This document shows, one piece after another, positions 6,545 through 14,127 of a stretch of DNA of 27,477 nucleotides (the first letter of the stretch is position 1; each line of letters starts with the position of its first letter). The translations under genes and the position numbers were made by a program. This DNA comes from an uncultured Eubacteriales bacterium (lineage in GTDB: Bacteria > Bacillota > Clostridia > Christensenellales > UMGS416). The stretch lies in assembly GCA_900542005.1 (NCBI GenBank), contig UQLW01000036.1, positions 1 to 27,477 on the forward strand, read 5' to 3'. A model generated the notes under the pieces. The model was not told the DNA's origin. It did no database searches and saw nothing but the letters and a program-made list of their open reading frames with translations.

Positions 6545-8611
6545 CTATTCATCTGCACCCAGCGCCGAACGATCTGCAACGTCGATCCATTCCACCCTGG
6601 GATTCTCTGCATAAAAGCTTTCACATTCCGGCGAACCTAACGTCATCTTTCGCTCTACGCCTCCGGTTATGAGTTTCCCCTCCTGCAGGACCATGCGAAA
6701 GCCCTCAACCGTTCCAGTGCCGCGGGAAATCTGCTGTGCGTACAGCCCGTTTCCATCCCCTGCCCTGCGGGGATCCATCGCTGTAGCGTTCCCGCTTATG
6801 GGCTTAAGGGCATAACGGTCCCCCTGTTTCTCGCAGCTATATACGGTAAAATCATAATAGATGAAGGGACCCTCCGCTATTTCCGTACCCAGCAGCAGCT
6901 CCTGAATCCCATCGCCATTGATATCGCATAAGCCGTACAGCTCGCCGTCCCCGTTATCCAGCACGGCTGCGTATAGCTTCTTGATGGCCGTAGCCCCGTC
7001 TGCCTGGTTTTCCCTGTCTGCGTCCGCTTCGGAAGCTCCGAAAGCAGCGTCTGCCGAAGGCGTTCCTTCCGCAGGCTCCGGCTGCACCTGCGCCGCTTCA
7101 ATCCTTACAATCCGGTATGCCCCATCCTCATCCGGCTCAAGCACTGCCTTTTTGGCAGCTGTATAGGATGGCCTTTCATAGCTTGTATAGTGATAGGTAT
7201 ATTCAATGTTGAGCTCGTTTTCAGCGTATTCTGCCGCTGTAATATCCACCTTTACCGTATAGTTAAGGGTCGCAGGAACATATTTCAGGATATTGCCCTC
7301 GACGCGGATGAAGCCTTCGTTCCAGGCGTCCTCCTCGAAACGATAATCGGTAAAGGCGGCAAAAAGGCGGTTAATATCCCCGACATCATACTGCATCTCC
7401 CACGCTTCGTTAATCCCATAGCTTTTGATGATCCCGCTGGATTCAGCGCCCATGCAGAGCGAATTCAGAAGATTGGTATAATCGGAAAGCGAAAAGCCCT
7501 GTTCCGGAATTTCCTCCGGGCCATAGGCCAGGACGAATTCCAGCTCGCGCTGGGTAAGTCCGCCTGCGATCAGCGCCGGATAATCGGCCGCCGCCAGGGT
7601 TCTATGTTCCGGAACCGCCGTGGCTATTGGCGTTGTTTCGGCTTCAGCCGTTGCCAGGGCCGCTGGCGTTGCCGGCGGCGCCTCCTGCCCGGCCGTTTCG
7701 CTTCCGTTTCCAGCCAGGCTTGGGAGCAAGCGGGCCGCGCCATAAACCGCGCCTCCTGCAACGCACAGGCCAAGGATAACCCCCGCCGTCTTGGCTGCCG
7801 CTGTGTGGAGGAACCCGCTTTTGACCGTCGCCTTCACCGCGGCATCCATGCCGGTTTTCGCGGCATACGGCAGCCCCGACGCTCCGTCGATGATGCTGCG
7901 GATCTGCGGGTCGGCGAATACCCTGTCCGCAATGGCTTTCCCTGTCCCGGCATATGCGCCGCTCGCGCACATCTCGGATCCCTGAGCGCGGAGCAAGTAA
8001 ACCAGCAGCGGAAGCGGCGCGACGCCATACAGGCAATAGCCCTTTTTCTGGAGCTGTTCCGATCGGGCCTTTATGTTTTTCCTCCCATAATTCAGCCGCG
8101 ACTTTACGGTGTTCTCCGAGCAATCCAAGGCCGCCGCGATCTGCCGGATCGAATTGCCTTCCATGTAGAACATCAATATGCATATCCGCTGTTCTGTCGA
8201 AAGGCTATCGATCAGCTCATGGACAAGCGCGTTTCGCTCCTGCTGCATATAGGCAAGCTCCGGCTGAACGCTGATCGTTTCATCTTCAATAGCGGGCTCG
8301 AATTCACCGCCCTCCTTGGGGTTGATGTCTGCAAACAGCATGGGCTTAGCCTTTACCCATCTATTCTTTGCGGTATTCGCCACAATTCTACCCAACCAGC
8401 CCGGAAACGCCTGCGGCTGCTGCAGCGAATCCAGCCGGGAAAAGGCCCGGATGTAGGCCTCCTGCAGCACATCCTCCGCTTCGTGCTCATTTTTCATATA
8501 CTGCACCGCCAAGTAAAGCTTGCTCTGATACGTTGCCTCATATAGGAAACGGAAGCCCTCCTCTTTTCCCGATTTTGCCAGCGCAACCGCTTCTTGATAA
8601 TCCATGCTCAT
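6545..8611 (-). CDS. ECF sigma factor fused to a membrane span and large outside domain
   Basis: This 688-residue protein is more than three times the usual ECF sigma length. Residues about 20-90 form sigma region 2 (YEATYQSKLYLAVQYMKNE, then EAEDVLQEAYIRAF). Residues about 130-182 form sigma region 4 with the helix-turn-helix IRQIAAALDCSENTVKSRL. A probable membrane span lies at about 271-296 (VILGLCVAGGAVYGAARLL). An alanine/threonine/proline-rich linker (about 300-335) and about 350 further residues should then be extracytoplasmic. The far end contains DINGDGIQELLLG (563-575), a calcium-loop-like DxNxDGxxE motif common in secreted clostridial proteins. The architecture implies a sigma factor held at the membrane and controlled through its own C-terminal domain, in place of a separate anti-sigma factor. 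An SD-like GGAAAG precedes the ATG. It lies upstream of, and probably in an operon with, the zinc-ribbon gene. Confidence 0.88.
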   Translation of the reverse strand: MSMDYQEAVALAKSGKEEGFRFLYEATYQSKLYLAVQYMKNEHEAEDVLQEAYIRAFSRLDSLQQPQAFPGWLGRIVANTAKNRWVKAKPMLFADINPKEGGEFEPAIEDETISVQPELAYMQQERNALVHELIDSLSTEQRICILMFYMEGNSIRQIAAALDCSENTVKSRLNYGRKNIKARSEQLQKKGYCLYGVAPLPLLVYLLRAQGSEMCASGAYAGTGKAIADRVFADPQIRSIIDGASGLPYAAKTGMDAAVKATVKSGFLHTAAAKTAGVILGLCVAGGAVYGAARLLPSLAGNGSETAGQEAPPATPAALATAEAETTPIATAVPEHRTLAAADYPALIAGGLTQRELEFVLAYGPEEIPEQGFSLSDYTNLLNSLCMGAESSGIIKSYGINEAWEMQYDVGDINRLFAAFTDYRFEEDAWNEGFIRVEGNILKYVPATLNYTVKVDITAAEYAENELNIEYTYHYTSYERPSYTAAKKAVLEPDEDGAYRIVRIEAAQVQPEPAEGTPSADAAFGASEADADRENQADGATAIKKLYAAVLDNGDGELYGLCDINGDGIQELLLGTEIAEGPFIYYDFTVYSCEKQGDRYALKPISGNATAMDPRRAGDGNGLYAQQISRGTGTVEGFRMVLQEGKLITGGVERKMTLGSPECESFYAENPRVEWIDVADRSALGADE

Positions 8612-8992
8612 CTACCGCTTTCCTTTCCTCCCATTGGTTTTGTGTTTCGCCCTGTTCTCTGATAGGACAAGAGCAAGAGGGAAAAAGTTTTATGAAAAAG
8701 AAAATATTTTTCTATTATGGAACTACGAGCTTTTGAAAAAGCAAAACCGTGTCCATGCTCCGGCACAGGCCACGCAAACCAAATTAGGAATTATACAACG
8801 AAGCGGCGAGCGAATCAATACGCACCCCTGGAGACAAACCATGCGGCCATACCTTTTTGTTTCTTTTCCCAGCATGCGGCCGTCGAGCACCTGGCCTCAT
8901 CCCGAAGCGCCGCTTTGCCCCCGCTTCCCCAACCGGGCGGCAGGAATATGGCGCATCGGCGGCGAATAATTCTTTTTCGGAAAGGAGCCGCC
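8612..8992. other. Divergent intergenic region, 380 bases
   Basis: This gap separates the minus-strand tethered sigma gene from the plus-strand carboxypeptidase gene and should hold both promoters. The part next to the sigma gene (about 8685-8760) is markedly A/T-rich. I could not match a convincing -35/-10 pair on either strand. A nine-base direct repeat CATGCGGCC occurs at 8840-8848 and 8873-8881, a possible but weak regulatory element. No RNA gene or convincing small protein gene is visible. Confidence 0.4.
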
Positions 8993-9787
8993 ATGAAAAA
9001 GAACCTACGCCGTTGGGCGTTGCTGGCTGCGGCCGTTTTGGCCGTGGGCGCCGCTGCCCTGGGCATCTATCAGTTTGCACCCGGCAAAGCCCCCCTTGCC
9101 CGCGCCCTTAAGCAGCAGCTTGTCCTGCTGACGCCCCAGTCAACCGCGCCCACCGGCCGGGGAGAGCCGCTCGCGCTCATCAACCGTGAGCATCCCTGCC
9201 CTTCCGCCCCGCCGGACGGCCTTATCAACCTGTACGCCCAAAAGGAGCGGGGATTCGCCCTGGCGTCCAGCCAGATTGAGCTGACCGGCGAAACCTTTGA
9301 AGCCGCAAAGGCGATGTTCACCGCTGCTGCCCGCGACGGTGTGGAGGGCTTTATCCTCTCCAGCGGCTACCGTGACCGCCAGGCCCAGCAGGCCGAATAT
9401 GAGGCCCAGCCCACGCTGGCGGCCCTGCCTGGCGCCAGCGAGCACGAAAGCGGCACAGCCTTCGACGTAACCGCCTATGGCCATAGGGATTTTACCCGTA
9501 CGCCCCAATATGCCTGGCTTTATGATAACTGCTGGGATTACGGGTTCATCCTGCGTTATCCCTCGGATAAAACCCAGGTAACCGGCACGCCGGCCGAGAG
9601 CTGGCACTACCGGTATGTCGGCCTGCCCCATTCCCGCATCATGGGCGAGCTGGGGCTGTGCCTGGAGGAATACATGGATTACGTCCACGCCAGGGGTGTG
9701 CTTCGCGCCGAATACGACGGACAAGCATGGCTCATTGAGGCGGACGGCCCGGGCGTTATACGCGCCTATGCCGCCCCGCAGCCATAA
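8993..9787 (+). CDS. D-alanyl-D-alanine carboxypeptidase, VanY/M15 family
   Basis: The 264-residue protein has an N-terminal hydrophobic anchor or signal (about 8-26) and an M15B peptidase domain. Catalytic features are SGYR (124-127), the zinc-binding SEHESGTAFD (H151 and D158 in the SxHxxGxAxD motif), and SWHYRYVG with E202 and the third zinc ligand H205. Family members trim the terminal D-alanine from peptidoglycan peptides; the van name does not by itself imply vancomycin resistance, and no vanR, vanS, vanH, vanA or vanX gene is nearby. The open frame extends upstream to 8717, but AAAGGAG just before 8993 and the start of the signal sequence set the start here. Confidence 0.93.
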   Translation: MKKNLRRWALLAAAVLAVGAAALGIYQFAPGKAPLARALKQQLVLLTPQSTAPTGRGEPLALINREHPCPSAPPDGLINLYAQKERGFALASSQIELTGETFEAAKAMFTAAARDGVEGFILSSGYRDRQAQQAEYEAQPTLAALPGASEHESGTAFDVTAYGHRDFTRTPQYAWLYDNCWDYGFILRYPSDKTQVTGTPAESWHYRYVGLPHSRIMGELGLCLEEYMDYVHARGVLRAEYDGQAWLIEADGPGVIRAYAAPQP

Positions 9788-9808
9788 AAAAACCCGCCTG
9801 AAGGCGGG
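9786..9808 (-). terminator. Hairpin with T-run on the minus strand, before the UroD-like gene
   Basis: CCCGCC (9793-9798) pairs with GGCGGG (9803-9808) around the loop TGAA. Seven A residues precede it on the plus strand, so it reads as an intrinsic terminator on the minus strand. It starts at the carboxypeptidase stop and ends two bases before the Shine-Dalgarno sequence of the next gene. In sense orientation it may act as an mRNA processing or stabilising hairpin; in antisense it could stop read-through. Confidence 0.5.
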
Positions 9809-9823
9809 CAGGAGGAAAAGACC

Positions 9824-10825
9824 ATGACAAATCAGGAACGCTTTACCCGCGCGCTGCGGGGCCTGGGCGGGCTGGACCGGCTGCCCATGGTGGAATGGGC
9901 GCCCTATTGGGATCAATTGACCAGCCAGTGGGAGGGGCAGGGCTTCCCCAAAGGGCTGGCAAACCACGAGATTGAGGCCTATTTCGGCCTGGATTCCCTG
10001 CGCCAGATCTGGATCCGTCCCCGGGCTGACGCCTGTCCGGCGCCCAGCCATCACGGCGCTGCCCTCCTGGAGGATGAGGCCGGCTACGAAGCGCTGCTAC
10101 CCCTGCTCTATCCCCAGCAGCATATTGAGGACGCACGGCGTCAGGCGCTGGCCCTAAAGCCCCTGCACGACGCCGGAGAAATCACCTTCTGGCTGACCCT
10201 GGAGGGCTTCTTCTGGTATCCCCGCACCCTCTTTGGTATCGAGGGGCATCTGTATGCCTTCTACGATTACCCTGAGCTTATGCACCGGATGAACGAATCG
10301 CTGGTCCAATACCATCTGGCCTGTATCGAAGCCGTCTGCGACGTCATGAAGCCTGATTTCATGACCTTTGCCGAGGACATGTCCTACAATAACGGCCCCA
10401 TGCTCTCCAAGGGGCACTTTGACACCTTCCTGGCGCCCTACTACCGCCGGGTGGTGCCGGAGCTTCAGCGGCGCGGCATCCCCGTGCTGGTGGATACCGA
10501 CGGAGACCTCACCCAGATGATCCCATGGCTGAAAAGCGTCGGCGTCCAGGGAATCCTGCCGCTGGAGCGCCAGGCCGGCGTGGATGTCAACGCCATCCGC
10601 CGCACCTACCCCGATTTTATGATGATCGGCGGATACGACAAGACCATCATGCATCTGGGCGAGGCGGCCATGCGGGCCGAGTTTGAGCGGCTGCTTCCCG
10701 CCATGCGCGCCGGGCGCTATATTCCCTCGGTGGATCATCAGACCCCGCCCGGCGTTACGCTGGAGCAGTACCGCACCTATGTCCGCCTGTTGGGGGAATA
10801 CACCCTCCGGGCCGTCCAGCCATAG
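9824..10825 (+). CDS. Uroporphyrinogen decarboxylase superfamily protein
   Basis: This 333-residue protein has the overall pattern of the URO-D TIM-barrel superfamily, which includes haem-pathway HemE and corrinoid methyltransferases such as MtaA and CmuA. Family landmarks are FAEDMSYNNGPMLS (182-195), VLVDTDGD (221-228), the IGGYDK loop (268-273) and the C-terminal VDHQTPPGVTLEQY (303-316). It lacks the conserved N-terminal arginine motif of true HemE, so haem synthesis is unlikely; family relatives in Clostridia are usually putative methyltransferases of unknown substrate. The ATG has AGGAGG eight bases upstream. It follows the carboxypeptidase by 36 bases and may share its transcript. A strong terminator follows. 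Confidence 0.85.
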   Translation: MTNQERFTRALRGLGGLDRLPMVEWAPYWDQLTSQWEGQGFPKGLANHEIEAYFGLDSLRQIWIRPRADACPAPSHHGAALLEDEAGYEALLPLLYPQQHIEDARRQALALKPLHDAGEITFWLTLEGFFWYPRTLFGIEGHLYAFYDYPELMHRMNESLVQYHLACIEAVCDVMKPDFMTFAEDMSYNNGPMLSKGHFDTFLAPYYRRVVPELQRRGIPVLVDTDGDLTQMIPWLKSVGVQGILPLERQAGVDVNAIRRTYPDFMMIGGYDKTIMHLGEAAMRAEFERLLPAMRAGRYIPSVDHQTPPGVTLEQYRTYVRLLGEYTLRAVQP

Positions 10826-10838
10826 CCGTTTCCAGGAC

Positions 10839-10865
10839 AAAGCCCCGCTTAGCGGGGCTTTATTT
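10839..10865 (+). terminator. Intrinsic terminator after the UroD-like gene
   Basis: AAAGCCCCGC (10839-10848) pairs perfectly with GCGGGGCTTT (10852-10861) around a three-base loop, followed by ATTT. It separates the UroD-like gene from the TetR promoter, whose -35 begins only a few bases later. Confidence 0.88.
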
Positions 10866-10868
10866 CCC

Positions 10869-10919
10869 TTGACTTTGATACACATGTGTCATATAATCCT
10901 TATATAGAAACACATGTCT
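10869..10919 (+). promoter_or_regulatory. Near-consensus promoter with two TetR-type operator palindromes
   Basis: TTGACT (10869-10874) and TATAAT (10892-10897) are separated by exactly 17 bases, an almost perfect housekeeping promoter. The spacer contains the perfect palindrome ACACATGTGT (10880-10889). A second copy with one change, ACACATGTCT (10910-10919), lies exactly 30 bases further on, near the expected transcription start. The placement is what one expects for negative autoregulation by the TetR protein encoded 20 bases downstream. The protein-site assignment is inference. Confidence 0.88.
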
Positions 10920-10938
10920 CACACAAGGAGCACACACT

Positions 10939-11571
10939 ATGGCCTACCAGACCATCGAAGCCCTGTTGGATAACCCCTCTGCCCGCAAGGTATTGGATAC
11001 GGCGCAGGAGCTCTTTCTTACCCTGGGCTACAGCCAGGTGGAGATGAAGGATGTGGCCGCCCGCAGCGGCATATCCCGCAGCACCCTGTACCGCATCTTC
11101 CCCTCCAAGGAGGCGCTGGCCTTCTATGTAAGCCTGTATATTTTTCAGGGGCAGCCGCTCTACTATACCGGCCCGCTGCCGGAGGGAGACGGGCTGACGC
11201 GGCTGGCCTTTGCCGTACGCCGTTCCGCGCAGCTGCTTTCCCTGCGCCGCGCGCAGGTCGCCTACCTGACCCAGTTTGACATTGTCTTTTCCGGCAATTA
11301 CCCTGACATGGAGGTATCCGGCTATTATGAAGCCTATGTGCGGTCCATGGGCCGCCCCTTCCTCCAGCTGATCCAGGAGGGGATTGACGACGGCAGCATC
11401 CGGCCGTTGAAGGATCCCCGCCTGGCTGCCGTCACCCTCAGCAACGCCCTACTGGCCATGGCCCAGCGGGTGCTGCCCCGGGAGGAGCATTTCCGCCGCG
11501 AGCAGGGCTACGGCGGCGAAATGCTGACGGAGCTTGCCGAAACGCTGATCGACGCATACGCCAACCGGTAG
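10939..11571 (+). CDS. TetR-family transcriptional repressor
   Basis: The 210-residue protein has a TetR N-terminal domain with the helix-turn-helix MKDVAARSGISRSTLYRIFPSKEAL at about 36-60, preceded by VLDTAQELFLTLGYSQVEM. The C-terminal ligand domain (about 70-205) is divergent, as is usual, so the effector cannot be named. AAGGAG lies eight bases before the ATG. The gene is preceded by a near-consensus promoter with two palindromes that probably bind the protein itself. The GH3 gene starts 26 bases after its stop with no terminator between, so the repressor likely controls the GH3 enzyme too, perhaps responding to a plant- or glycoside-derived small molecule. Confidence 0.93.
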   Translation: MAYQTIEALLDNPSARKVLDTAQELFLTLGYSQVEMKDVAARSGISRSTLYRIFPSKEALAFYVSLYIFQGQPLYYTGPLPEGDGLTRLAFAVRRSAQLLSLRRAQVAYLTQFDIVFSGNYPDMEVSGYYEAYVRSMGRPFLQLIQEGIDDGSIRPLKDPRLAAVTLSNALLAMAQRVLPREEHFRREQGYGGEMLTELAETLIDAYANR

Positions 11572-11597
11572 CACGCAAAACAGAAAGGAGAGTTTCC

Positions 11598-13979
11598 ATG
11601 GACAAGGAAAGACTGCTGGCTCAAATGACCCTGGAGGAGAAGGCCTCCCTGTGCTCGGGCGCTGATTTCTGGCGCCTGAAAGGGGTGCCCCGTCTGGGTA
11701 TTCCCTCCATCATGGTGACCGACGGCCCCCATGGGCTGCGCAAGCAGGAGGGGAAGAGCGACCATGTGGGCCTCAATGATTCGGCACCTGCCACCTGCTT
11801 CCCCACCGCCTCCTGCACGGCGGCCAGCTGGGACCGCTCGCTGATGGAAAGGATCGGCGCGGCCCTGGGGGAGGAATGCCAGGCCGCCGACGTGGCCGTG
11901 ATTTTGGGCCCGGCGATCAACATCAAGCGTTCCCCGTTGTGCGGCCGCAATTTCGAGTATATCTCCGAGGATCCCTACCTTTCCGGCGAGCTGGCCGCCG
12001 CCCTTATCAGCGGGGTTCAGTCCCAGGGGGTCGGCACCAGCCTCAAGCATTTTGCCGCCAACAGCCAGGAGACCTGCCGGATGACCAACGATTCGGTGGT
12101 CGATGAACGCACCCTGAGGGAAATCTACCTTGCCGGCTTTGAAACCGCGGTAAAGAAAGCGCAGCCCTGGACCGTCATGTGCGCCTATAATAAGATTAAC
12201 GGTACCTTCGCCTCGGAAAACCCCTGGCTGCTGACGGAGGTACTCAAGGAACAATGGGGCCACGAGGGGCTTGTGGTGACCGATTGGGGCGCCAACAACG
12301 ACCGGGTCGCTGGACTCAAGGCTGGGCAGGATCTGGAAATGCCTGCCTCCGGCGGATATACCGACCGCCAGATCGTGGAGGCCGTAACCCAGGGCCGCCT
12401 GGACGAAGCTGTGCTGGACCGGGCTGTAAGCCGGATCCTGGATCTGATTGACAAGGCGGTTTCCCACAAAAAGGCTGGCGCGCGTTTTGACGCTGCCGCC
12501 CACCATGCCCTGGCCCGCCAGGCCGCCGGGCAGAGCGCCGTGCTGCTCAAGAACGAGGGCAACCTGCTGCCCCTTAAGGACGGCGAGCCGGTCGCCCTGA
12601 TCGGCGGCTTTGCCAAGACGCCCCGCTACCAGGGCGCCGGCAGCTCCCTGATCCATCCCCTGCAGCTGGATTCGGCCTATAACGAGATGCAGGCCCGGGG
12701 CCTGCCCATGACCTATGCCCAGGGGTATCCCCTGGACTCCGACCAGCCTGATGAAGCGCTGATCGCGGAAGCCTGCCGGGCTGCGGCCGCCGCCCAGGTG
12801 GCCGTGGTTTTCGCCGGGCTGCCGGCCAGCTACGAATCCGAGGGCTTTGACCGCAGCCATATGGACATGCCGGCGGCCCACAACGAGCTGATCCGCCGCG
12901 TCTGCCAGGTGCAGCCCCGTACGGTGGTCGTGCTTTCCGGTGGCGCGCCGGTGGCTATGCCCTGGTTGGAGCAGGCACCCGCCGTTCTTAATCTCTACCT
13001 GGGAGGCGAGGCCAGCGGAAGCGCCGCCGTCGATTTGCTCTATGGCGATGTGAATCCCTCTGGGAAGCTGGCCGAAACCTATCCCCTGTCGCTGGAAGAT
13101 ACGCCCTGCTATGGCAATTTCGCCGCCCATGGCCTGACCAGCGAATACCGCGAAGGGTTGTTTGTAGGCTACCGCTACTATGATTCGGCCCAAAAGCCCG
13201 TATGCTTCCCCTTTGGCTTTGGCCTGAGCTATACAAGCTTCGCCTATCACGATCTTCAGCTCTCACGCAGCGCGCTGCGTGAGGGCGAAGGCCTTTCCCT
13301 CCAGGTCACCATCACCAACACCGGCCGCCGCGCCGGTGCGGAGTCCTTCCAGGTCTATGTACGCGCCCCCCAGGGGCCGGCCTACCGGCCTGAAAAGGAG
13401 CTTAAGGGCTTTGGCAAGGTCTTCCTGGAGCCAGGCGAGTCCAAGACGGTCACCGTCCAGCTTGACTCCCGCGCCTTTGCCTATTACAATCCGCTGATTC
13501 ATGATTGGTATGTGGCCTCCGGTTCCTATCGCGTGCTGGTCGGGGCCTCCAGCCGGGATATCCGCCTGGAAGCCCCAGTGGAGGTCGCTTCTCTCCGGCC
13601 GGATGCGCCCCAGCCTGACCTCCGCCAGCTTGCCCCAGCCTATTATCACCCCGAGCAGGGCTTCCAGGCCGTGCCCGACGGCGAATTTGAGGCCCTGCTG
13701 GGCTACCCGCTGCCCCAGGCCGACCGCCTGCCCGGAGATCCCTTCGACCGGAACTCTACGATCAGCGATATGCGGTCCACAGCGGCCGGGCGCGCCATCT
13801 TTGACCAGATGATGGCTGCCACCTCCAGCCGTATGGGGATTGATCCCGATCCCAACGACCCCAACTACCTGATGGCCGAGCATATGATGCAGGAGATGCC
13901 GCTGCGGAACCTGGGCATGTTCGGCGGCATGGACCCCGCCCAGGTCGACGCGCTCATCGACCGGCTGAACCAGGGCTAG
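11598..13979 (+). CDS. Glycoside hydrolase family 3 enzyme (beta-glucosidase type)
   Basis: The 793-residue enzyme has the GH3 N-terminal barrel (about 1-290), the alpha/beta sandwich (about 310-545) and a fibronectin-III-like domain (about 560-655). The nucleophile is D229 in LVVTDWGANND; KHFAANSQE (150-158) is the usual substrate-site motif, and E415 in SYESEGFDR is the likely acid/base region. FGLSYTSFAY (541-550) marks the join to the Fn3-like domain. No signal peptide is present, so it acts inside the cell on imported glycosides, probably beta-glucosides or beta-xylosides. About 138 further residues follow the Fn3-like domain, a tail rich in methionine and acidic residues near its end whose role is unknown. 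AAAGGAGA precedes the ATG, and the gene is probably in an operon with tetR. Confidence 0.93.
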   Translation: MDKERLLAQMTLEEKASLCSGADFWRLKGVPRLGIPSIMVTDGPHGLRKQEGKSDHVGLNDSAPATCFPTASCTAASWDRSLMERIGAALGEECQAADVAVILGPAINIKRSPLCGRNFEYISEDPYLSGELAAALISGVQSQGVGTSLKHFAANSQETCRMTNDSVVDERTLREIYLAGFETAVKKAQPWTVMCAYNKINGTFASENPWLLTEVLKEQWGHEGLVVTDWGANNDRVAGLKAGQDLEMPASGGYTDRQIVEAVTQGRLDEAVLDRAVSRILDLIDKAVSHKKAGARFDAAAHHALARQAAGQSAVLLKNEGNLLPLKDGEPVALIGGFAKTPRYQGAGSSLIHPLQLDSAYNEMQARGLPMTYAQGYPLDSDQPDEALIAEACRAAAAAQVAVVFAGLPASYESEGFDRSHMDMPAAHNELIRRVCQVQPRTVVVLSGGAPVAMPWLEQAPAVLNLYLGGEASGSAAVDLLYGDVNPSGKLAETYPLSLEDTPCYGNFAAHGLTSEYREGLFVGYRYYDSAQKPVCFPFGFGLSYTSFAYHDLQLSRSALREGEGLSLQVTITNTGRRAGAESFQVYVRAPQGPAYRPEKELKGFGKVFLEPGESKTVTVQLDSRAFAYYNPLIHDWYVASGSYRVLVGASSRDIRLEAPVEVASLRPDAPQPDLRQLAPAYYHPEQGFQAVPDGEFEALLGYPLPQADRLPGDPFDRNSTISDMRSTAAGRAIFDQMMAATSSRMGIDPDPNDPNYLMAEHMMQEMPLRNLGMFGGMDPAQVDALIDRLNQG

Positions 13980-13998
13980 ACTTTTCCCGCCCGAGACG

Positions 13999-14031
13999 GG
14001 CCTTCGCAGGCTGCGAAGGCCTGATTTTTTT
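13999..14031 (+). terminator. Intrinsic terminator after the GH3 gene
   Basis: GGCCTTCGCA (13999-14008) pairs perfectly with TGCGAAGGCC (14012-14021) around a three-base loop, and seven T residues follow at 14025-14031. It ends the tetR-GH3 transcript. Confidence 0.92.
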
Positions 14032-14069
14032 GCGGCCAACCCGCCAGCCTACCGAAAGCCGCCGCCGTA

Positions 14070-14078
14070 TGCTATACT
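14070..14078 (+). promoter_or_regulatory. Extended -10 promoter for the GH31 gene
   Basis: TGC followed by TATACT gives an extended -10 element 49 bases before the GH31 start codon and downstream of the GH3 terminator. No good -35 is visible, which is typical for extended -10 promoters. It suggests that the GH31 gene has its own promoter. Confidence 0.55.
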
Positions 14079-14127
14079 ATAGGCGCCGGCCAGCCTAAAG
14101 CGTCCGGCGCAATAAGGAGGATTTGGG

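Noticed and set aside
7190..8545. A 451-codon plus-strand frame across the tethered sigma gene
   Set aside because: The minus-strand frame has clear sigma regions 2 and 4, whereas this one has no domain and no ribosome-binding site.
8692..8736. A short open frame beginning MKKKIFFYYG, as a possible leader peptide
   Set aside because: It has only 14 codons, no good ribosome-binding site and no link to a downstream hairpin.
8993..9787. A vancomycin-resistance locus
   Set aside because: Only a VanY-type peptidase is present, with none of the van regulatory or ligase genes; such peptidases are common in wall metabolism.
11508..13250. A 580-codon open frame on the minus strand across the GH3 gene
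   Set aside because: It lies wholly antisense to a GH3 gene with intact catalytic motifs. Its protein is low-complexity in G, A, H and Q, as expected from a mirrored G+C-rich frame.
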